Source of the DNA: UBA11710 sp049287025
Lineage (GTDB): Bacteria > Patescibacteriota > Patescibacteriia > Magasanikbacterales > UBA922
Assembly (NCBI GenBank): GCA_049287025.1
Contig: JBAQFA010000040.1
Coordinates: 1 to 9,269 of the forward strand
Direction: 5' to 3'
Length of the DNA stretch: 9,269 bases
Below, one piece after another: positions 6,625-9,269 of this stretch (its first letter is position 1; each line of letters begins with the position of its first letter). Below the pieces are notes generated by a model. The model made no database searches. It saw nothing but the letters and a program-made list of their open reading frames with translations, and was not told where the DNA came from. Made by a program: the position numbers and the translations under genes.

Positions 6625-7716
6625 ATGACAAATTACGTATTTCAAAAAATCACCAACGAAGTAAAACATTTTATGGATTCGATTGGCGATGGAGTCTTAA
6701 TTTTAGACAAGAATGGTGATATTACAAATTATAATAAGGCAATTAATGGTATTTTGGGCTATAGTAAAAGTACCAACTTAACCGGGTTGTCAGTCTTGTC
6801 CCTACTCTGCCCGACCGATAGCAGTGGCACACCAATCACCAAAAACAAATCTGCCCTTTTTGAATCTATTAACAAAGGCAAAAAAATTATCAATGCCACC
6901 AGACAATTTGTCAAAAAAGACGGTTCTTTTATTTGGGCGACTATTACTACCACGCCATTAAAATATGATGGTAAAAAAATTGAAGGCGCTATAATCACGA
7001 TTAGAGATATTACCAAACAAAAACAGCAAGAAGAATACCGAGCTGACTTTGCTCATATTGCCAGTCACAGCCTACGCACCCCACTAGGCAATGTAATGTG
7101 GGCTATAGAATATTTAATCAGTGCCAATTCAGAACCTTTGAGTGAAAAACAAAGAAGTTATCTTGACGACTGCTATGAAACATTAAAAAACATGAATCGT
7201 CTGGTCAATGATCTCCTTAGTATCTCTAATATTCCCTACAAGAAAATTCGTCCTAACTGGGAAAAAATTGATTTATTAAAAATTTATAGTAAAGTTCACA
7301 ATGACCTACAATATTATGCCAAAGCTCATAATGTGGAATTGGTTATGGAACATAAAGACAAACAATATTTAGTAAAAGCTGATAAAAGCCATATTAGAAA
7401 CATCTTACAAAATATAATAGAAAATTCTATTCGTTATTCTTTTGATAAAACTAAAATAAAAATTAACTTTAAAAAAGAAGGTAAAAATATTATTTTTTCC
7501 TGTACTAACCAAGGAATTGGCATCCCTGAAAGAAAAAAGAAATTTATTTTTTCCAAATTTTTCCGCGCTGGCAATGCTGTAAACAAAGAAGGTGATGGCA
7601 CTGGCCTTGGCCTTTATATTACCCAAGGATTGGTAACTTTGAACAAAGGTAAAATTTGGTTTGAATCTGAAGAAAATAAAGAAACTACTTTTTTTATAAA
7701 ATTCCGTTCGTTTTAA
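6625..7716 (+). CDS. Soluble PAS-domain sensor histidine kinase
   Basis: 363 aa with no membrane helix, so a cytoplasmic sensor. Domains in order: PAS (about 12-130, with DGVLILDKNGDITNYNKA, KDGSFIWATIT and a PAC-like GAIITIRDITKQK), HisKA (about 140-205) and HATPase_c (about 255-361). The phosphoacceptor is His148 in ASHSLRTPL, where the acidic residue usually following His is Ser. The N box is LQNIIENSIRYS (Asn263, Asn267). The G1 box is TNQGIGIP, with Asn295 where most kinases have Asp. The F box is FSKFFRA (309-315) and the G2 box is GDGTGLGL (323-330). It would autophosphorylate His148 and pass phosphate to the receiver encoded 12 nt downstream. The PAS ligand cannot be told from sequence; no heme or flavin-binding signature is evident. 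It is divergent from pilB across 131 bp. Confidence 0.93.
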   Translation: MTNYVFQKITNEVKHFMDSIGDGVLILDKNGDITNYNKAINGILGYSKSTNLTGLSVLSLLCPTDSSGTPITKNKSALFESINKGKKIINATRQFVKKDGSFIWATITTTPLKYDGKKIEGAIITIRDITKQKQQEEYRADFAHIASHSLRTPLGNVMWAIEYLISANSEPLSEKQRSYLDDCYETLKNMNRLVNDLLSISNIPYKKIRPNWEKIDLLKIYSKVHNDLQYYAKAHNVELVMEHKDKQYLVKADKSHIRNILQNIIENSIRYSFDKTKIKINFKKEGKNIIFSCTNQGIGIPERKKKFIFSKFFRAGNAVNKEGDGTGLGLYITQGLVTLNKGKIWFESEENKETTFFIKFRSF

Positions 7717-7728
7717 AAATAAACCTAT

Positions 7729-8100
7729 ATGAAAACCAAGAAAAAAATTTTAATAGTTGAAGATGATCAATTCACCATCAAACTATACACTCGCCTACTC
7801 ACTGATACTGGCTATCAAATTATCAGTACTCCAGCGGCTAGCGAAGCCTTGTCTCTAGCCAAACTAGAAAAACCAGATTTAATCATCATGGACCTTATGC
7901 TCCTAGATGGCAATGGTTTTGAAGTAATTAAACAAGTTCGCAAAGACAAAACTCTGAGCAAAGTGCCAATTATAACCCTTTCCAACCTTGGTCAAGAAAC
8001 TGACATTAACGAAGCCTTAAAAAAAGGTAGTAACAAATACTTTGTCAAAAGCAACACTAGATTTGAAGAAGTGGTAGAAGCAGTAAAAAAACTCATCTAA
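7729..8100 (+). CDS. Stand-alone response regulator receiver (REC) protein
   Basis: 123 aa, a single CheY-like receiver with no DNA-binding or enzymatic output domain. The acidic pair is Asp12/Asp13 (IVEDD), the phosphoacceptor is Asp55 (LIIMDLMLLDG), the switch Ser/Thr is at 83-85 (ITLSN), and the conserved Lys is Lys107 (YFVKSN). All catalytic residues are present. It is almost certainly the partner of the kinase 12 nt upstream. With no output domain it should act by protein-protein contact or phosphorelay, as in CheY or PilG/PilH-type receivers. The closeness to the pilus operon makes that machine a candidate target, which is an inference. The terminator begins at the base after its stop codon. 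Confidence 0.93.
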   Translation: MKTKKKILIVEDDQFTIKLYTRLLTDTGYQIISTPAASEALSLAKLEKPDLIIMDLMLLDGNGFEVIKQVRKDKTLSKVPIITLSNLGQETDINEALKKGSNKYFVKSNTRFEEVVEAVKKLI

Positions 8101-8134
8101 AATAATCCCGACTATTCGTCGGGATTATTTTTTT
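8101..8134 (+). terminator. Strong intrinsic terminator of the kinase/receiver operon
   Basis: A perfect 12-bp stem AATAATCCCGAC / GTCGGGATTATT around a TATTC loop, followed by TTTTT. It directly abuts the receiver stop codon. The A-rich left flank means it could also stop the convergent VKOR transcript. Confidence 0.93.
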
Positions 8135-8163
8135 GTATTAAATTTAAATGCAAAAATTATTTA

Positions 8164-8562
8164 TTACTTTATGTAAACAAAAAACACCAAAATAAACAAC
8201 AGAACAGAAAACCCAGCTGATGATAGACAGAACACACAATATTCTTTTATCTTAAAAATCTGTACTCCGGTCAAAAAAGCAGAATACAATACTCCAAAAC
8301 CGGTAGCCAATAACAAAAATTCTAATAATATAAAATGATACCCAAATAAAATTGCCAAACTCAAAATTCCTAAATAATATAATAAACCCCAAATTTCATT
8401 TCTTACTCCCAATAATTTATTCCACTTACTTTGCAAAACGGCACTACAATTACCATTTATCGGACAAACAAAATGTTTACCTTCTTTATTTTTATTTATT
8501 AAATATATTGTATCCATTGCGCCAAGAATACAAATAGATCCAAAACTAAGATATAAAACCAT
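8164..8562 (-). CDS. VKOR-family membrane protein (disulfide-bond generation)
   Basis: Vitamin K epoxide reductase homologues in bacteria do the DsbB job: they reoxidise an exported thioredoxin-like oxidase (DsbA type) and pass electrons to quinone. At 132 aa this is the compact single-domain form with four to five hydrophobic helices. The four expected cysteines are present: the loop pair Cys33/Cys39 in CPINGNCSAVLQSKW and the active-site CxxC Cys109/Cys112 in EYCVFCLSSA. The conserved segment after the loop pair (Ser45, then LLGVRNEIWGLLYYL) is also recognisable. No fused thioredoxin domain is present and no DsbA is in view, so the partner must be elsewhere. The gene is convergent with the receiver and divergent from tRNA-Trp, with which it shares an 83-bp promoter region. 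Cys-rich exported pilins encoded in the same window are plausible indirect substrates. Confidence 0.9.
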   Translation of the reverse strand: MVLYLSFGSICILGAMDTIYLINKNKEGKHFVCPINGNCSAVLQSKWNKLLGVRNEIWGLLYYLGILSLAILFGYHFILLEFLLLATGFGVLYSAFLTGVQIFKIKEYCVFCLSSAGFSVLLFILVFFVYIK

Positions 8563-8592
8563 AATTAGATATTATTGAATAAAACCAACATC

Positions 8593-8621
8593 ATTATAGC
8601 ACTCTTGATTAATTTAAAAAA
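8593..8621 (-). promoter_or_regulatory. Predicted extended -10 promoter for VKOR
   Basis: The minus strand has TGCTATAAT (8601-8593); the -35 position at 17 bp is only a T run (8621-8616). The expected start is near 8586, about 24 nt before the ATG. It is interleaved with the tRNA-Trp promoter on the other strand. Confidence 0.55.
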
Positions 8622-8633
8622 ATCCTATATAAT
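8605..8633 (+). promoter_or_regulatory. Predicted sigma70-type promoter of tRNA-Trp
   Basis: TTGATT (8605-8610), a 17-bp spacer and a consensus TATAAT (8628-8633). The expected start is near 8640, a few bases before the mature tRNA 5' end. Confidence 0.75.
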
Positions 8634-8645
8634 AATCACCAAAAT

Positions 8646-8719
8646 GCGGGCGTAGTTTAGTGGTAGAACATTGGTCTCCAAAACCAATGGTGGGGGTTCG
8701 ATTCCCTCCGCCCGTGCCA
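8646..8719 (+). tRNA. trnW: tRNA-Trp (anticodon CCA), CCA tail encoded
   Basis: A complete cloverleaf: acceptor GCGGGCG/CGCCCGT, a D arm with GTTTAGTGGTAGAAC, anticodon stem TTGGT/ACCAA with loop CTCCAAA (anticodon at 8678-8680), a GGTTCGATTCC T arm, discriminator G at 8716 and genomic CCA at 8717-8719. The first acceptor pair is a G1-U72 wobble. The only Trp tRNA in the window reads UGG. Confidence 0.96.
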
Positions 8720-8740
8720 AACAAAGTGTACAAACAAATA

Positions 8741-8770
8741 ACCGCTCCGAGTACTCGGAGCGGTTTTTTT
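8741..8770 (+). terminator. Intrinsic terminator after tRNA-Trp, probably bidirectional
   Basis: A perfect 24-bp palindrome (8741-8764, arms ACCGCTCCGAGT/ACTCGGAGCGGT) followed by six T on the plus strand. On the minus strand it begins 7 nt past the rpmG stop, with the A/T-rich flank TTATTTGTTT, so it likely ends both convergent transcripts. Confidence 0.9.
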
Positions 8771-8771
8771 A

Positions 8772-8936
8772 TTATTTTGTTTCTTTATGAGTCACATGCT
8801 TTTTACAATGTCGACAATATTTTTCCAATTCTAGTCTGTCTTTTAGAGTCTTTTTATTCTTATGAGAAAAATAATTAGTATATTTACATACTGTACATTG
8901 CAATTTTATCATGTTATCGCGTTCTTTTGATGGCAT
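8772..8936 (-). CDS. rpmG: 50S ribosomal protein bL33
   Basis: A 54-residue protein starting MPSKERDNMIKLQC. It matches bL33 in length and in the C-terminal signature RLELEKYCRHCKKHVTHKET; bL33 is a small protein of the large ribosomal subunit near the E site. Two CxxC pairs (Cys14/Cys17 and Cys41/Cys44) make this the zinc-binding (C+) form. The ATG at 8936 is preferred; Met9 is an internal alternative but would drop residues usually present. No Shine-Dalgarno is visible. It has its own promoter between it and tRNA-Thr, and converges on tRNA-Trp through a shared terminator. Confidence 0.95.
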   Translation of the reverse strand: MPSKERDNMIKLQCTVCKYTNYFSHKNKKTLKDRLELEKYCRHCKKHVTHKETK

Positions 8937-8982
8937 AATATTGAATTTTAACTGTTATTTATTAGTTTAATATAATGGCTAA

Positions 8983-9011
8983 ATAATACTATATTTATTC
9001 TATTTTGTCAA
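8983..9011 (-). promoter_or_regulatory. Predicted promoter of rpmG
   Basis: The minus strand has a consensus -35 TTGACA (9011-9006), a 17-bp spacer and -10 TATTAT (8988-8983). The expected start is near 8976, giving a ~40-nt leader. The first T of the -35 is the last base of the hairpin at 9011-9034. Confidence 0.75.
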
Positions 9012-9034
9012 GAAAGCCCCTGTTTTGGCTTTCT
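9011..9034 (-). terminator. Hairpin between tRNA-Thr and rpmG, weak terminator or processing stem
   Basis: An 8-bp stem AGAAAGCC/GGCTTTCT with an AAAACAGG loop begins 2 nt past the tRNA-Thr discriminator base. It lacks a proper T run (TTGACA follows), so termination would be leaky and read-through into rpmG is possible. Confidence 0.5.
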
Positions 9035-9035
9035 G

Positions 9036-9108
9036 AGCCGTTGTCGGGAATTGAACCCGAGACCTACGCCTTACCATGGCGTTGCTCTACCATCTGAGCT
9101 ACAACGGC
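9036..9108 (-). tRNA. trnT: tRNA-Thr (anticodon GGT), CCA tail not encoded
   Basis: A complete cloverleaf on the minus strand: acceptor GCCGTTG/CAACGGC, a D arm with GCTCAGATGGTAGAGC, anticodon stem ACGCC/GGCGT with loop ATGGTAA, and a GGGTTCAATTCCC T arm. The discriminator is U. The next bases are CAG, so the CCA end must be added by tRNA nucleotidyltransferase, unlike the neighbouring tRNA-Trp. Confidence 0.96.
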
Positions 9109-9114
9109 ATATTT

Positions 9115-9144
9115 ATTATGCGGTAACATAAATTACCACAACAA
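9115..9144 (-). promoter_or_regulatory. Predicted promoter of tRNA-Thr
   Basis: The minus strand has TTGTTG (9144-9139), an 18-bp spacer and CATAAT (9120-9115). The expected start falls at about 9108, the mature 5' end of the tRNA. Confidence 0.5.
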
Positions 9145-9149
9145 CTGAG

Positions 9150-9183
9150 TCAGCCTCATCGGCTGATCCGCCGTAGAGGCGGA
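9150..9183. repeat. Two back-to-back hairpins at the right edge
   Basis: TCAGCC-tcatc-GGCTGA (9150-9166) is followed without a gap by TCCGCC-gtaga-GGCGGA (9167-9183). Each has a 6-bp perfect stem and a 5-nt loop. GC content is well above the surroundings. A short T run (9187-9191) follows on the plus strand. It could be a terminator of a gene outside the window or a dispersed intergenic repeat. The rest of 9109-9269 shows no gene on either strand. Confidence 0.7.
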
Positions 9184-9269
9184 AACTTTTTAGTGCATGT
9201 CTTTCCACGCTTGTCAGAAAATTTTAAGTTTTTTCAAACTATTGCGTACTCGATCGAGATACACAATAC

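Noticed and set aside
8352..8878. Plus-strand open frames over VKOR and over tRNA-Trp/rpmG
   Set aside because: One is antisense to VKOR; the other runs through the tRNA, a terminator and rpmG. Neither has protein-like content.
8971..8976. TATAAT on the plus strand upstream of tRNA-Thr
   Set aside because: There is no matching -35 and no plus-strand gene downstream; it is probably chance in AT-rich DNA.
1..9269. Alternative genetic code with UGA read as glycine or tryptophan
   Set aside because: No in-frame UGA occurs in any gene, and the tRNA-Trp anticodon is CCA. The stops seen are UAA and one UAG.

Overview
The window looks like a chromosomal piece of a Candidate Phyla Radiation (Patescibacteria, probably Parcubacteria-like) bacterium. 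The evidence is its AT-rich composition, very short intergenic gaps, the lack of clear Shine-Dalgarno sequences, and a compact type IV pilus cluster whose pseudopilins carry large extra domains (LamG and Cys-rich modules). No in-frame UGA codon occurs in any gene, so there is no sign of the UGA-glycine code of Gracilibacteria/Absconditabacteria. The lineage call is inferred from protein style and organisation, not from a phylogenetic marker.

Positions 1-6493, minus strand: a five-gene type IV pilus/competence-type operon. In transcription order it holds pilB (assembly ATPase), pilC (inner-membrane platform), a GspH/FimT-like minor pseudopilin, a 569-residue pseudopilin with a LamG domain, and a long PilV-like, Cys-rich pseudopilin that runs off the left edge. 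Gaps between genes are 2-9 nt except for 63 nt before the LamG pilin. pilT, pilD and pilM-Q are not in view. A minus-strand extended -10 promoter lies just upstream of pilB.

Positions 6494-8134, plus strand: divergent from pilB, a soluble PAS histidine kinase and a stand-alone receiver protein form a two-gene operon ending in a strong intrinsic terminator. Because the receiver has no output domain and the promoters stand back to back with the pilus promoter, control of pilus function is a reasonable guess, but only a guess.

Positions 8164-9269: a VKOR-type disulfide-generating membrane enzyme (minus), tRNA-Trp (plus) with its own promoter and terminator, ribosomal protein bL33 (rpmG, minus) and tRNA-Thr (minus). 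A 161-bp right edge has no gene but carries two back-to-back hairpins. VKOR may supply disulfides to the Cys-rich pilins.

The most unusual features are the pilins. One has a LamG domain that appears nested inside another module, which is itself inserted in a small pilin head. One carries a 79-bp near-identical in-frame repeat encoding a four-cysteine motif. One has a leader region built from degenerate repeats, long homopolymers and a strong potential mRNA hairpin just before the prepilin cleavage site. I see no CRISPR array, transposase, prophage gene or clearly novel multi-gene defence system.
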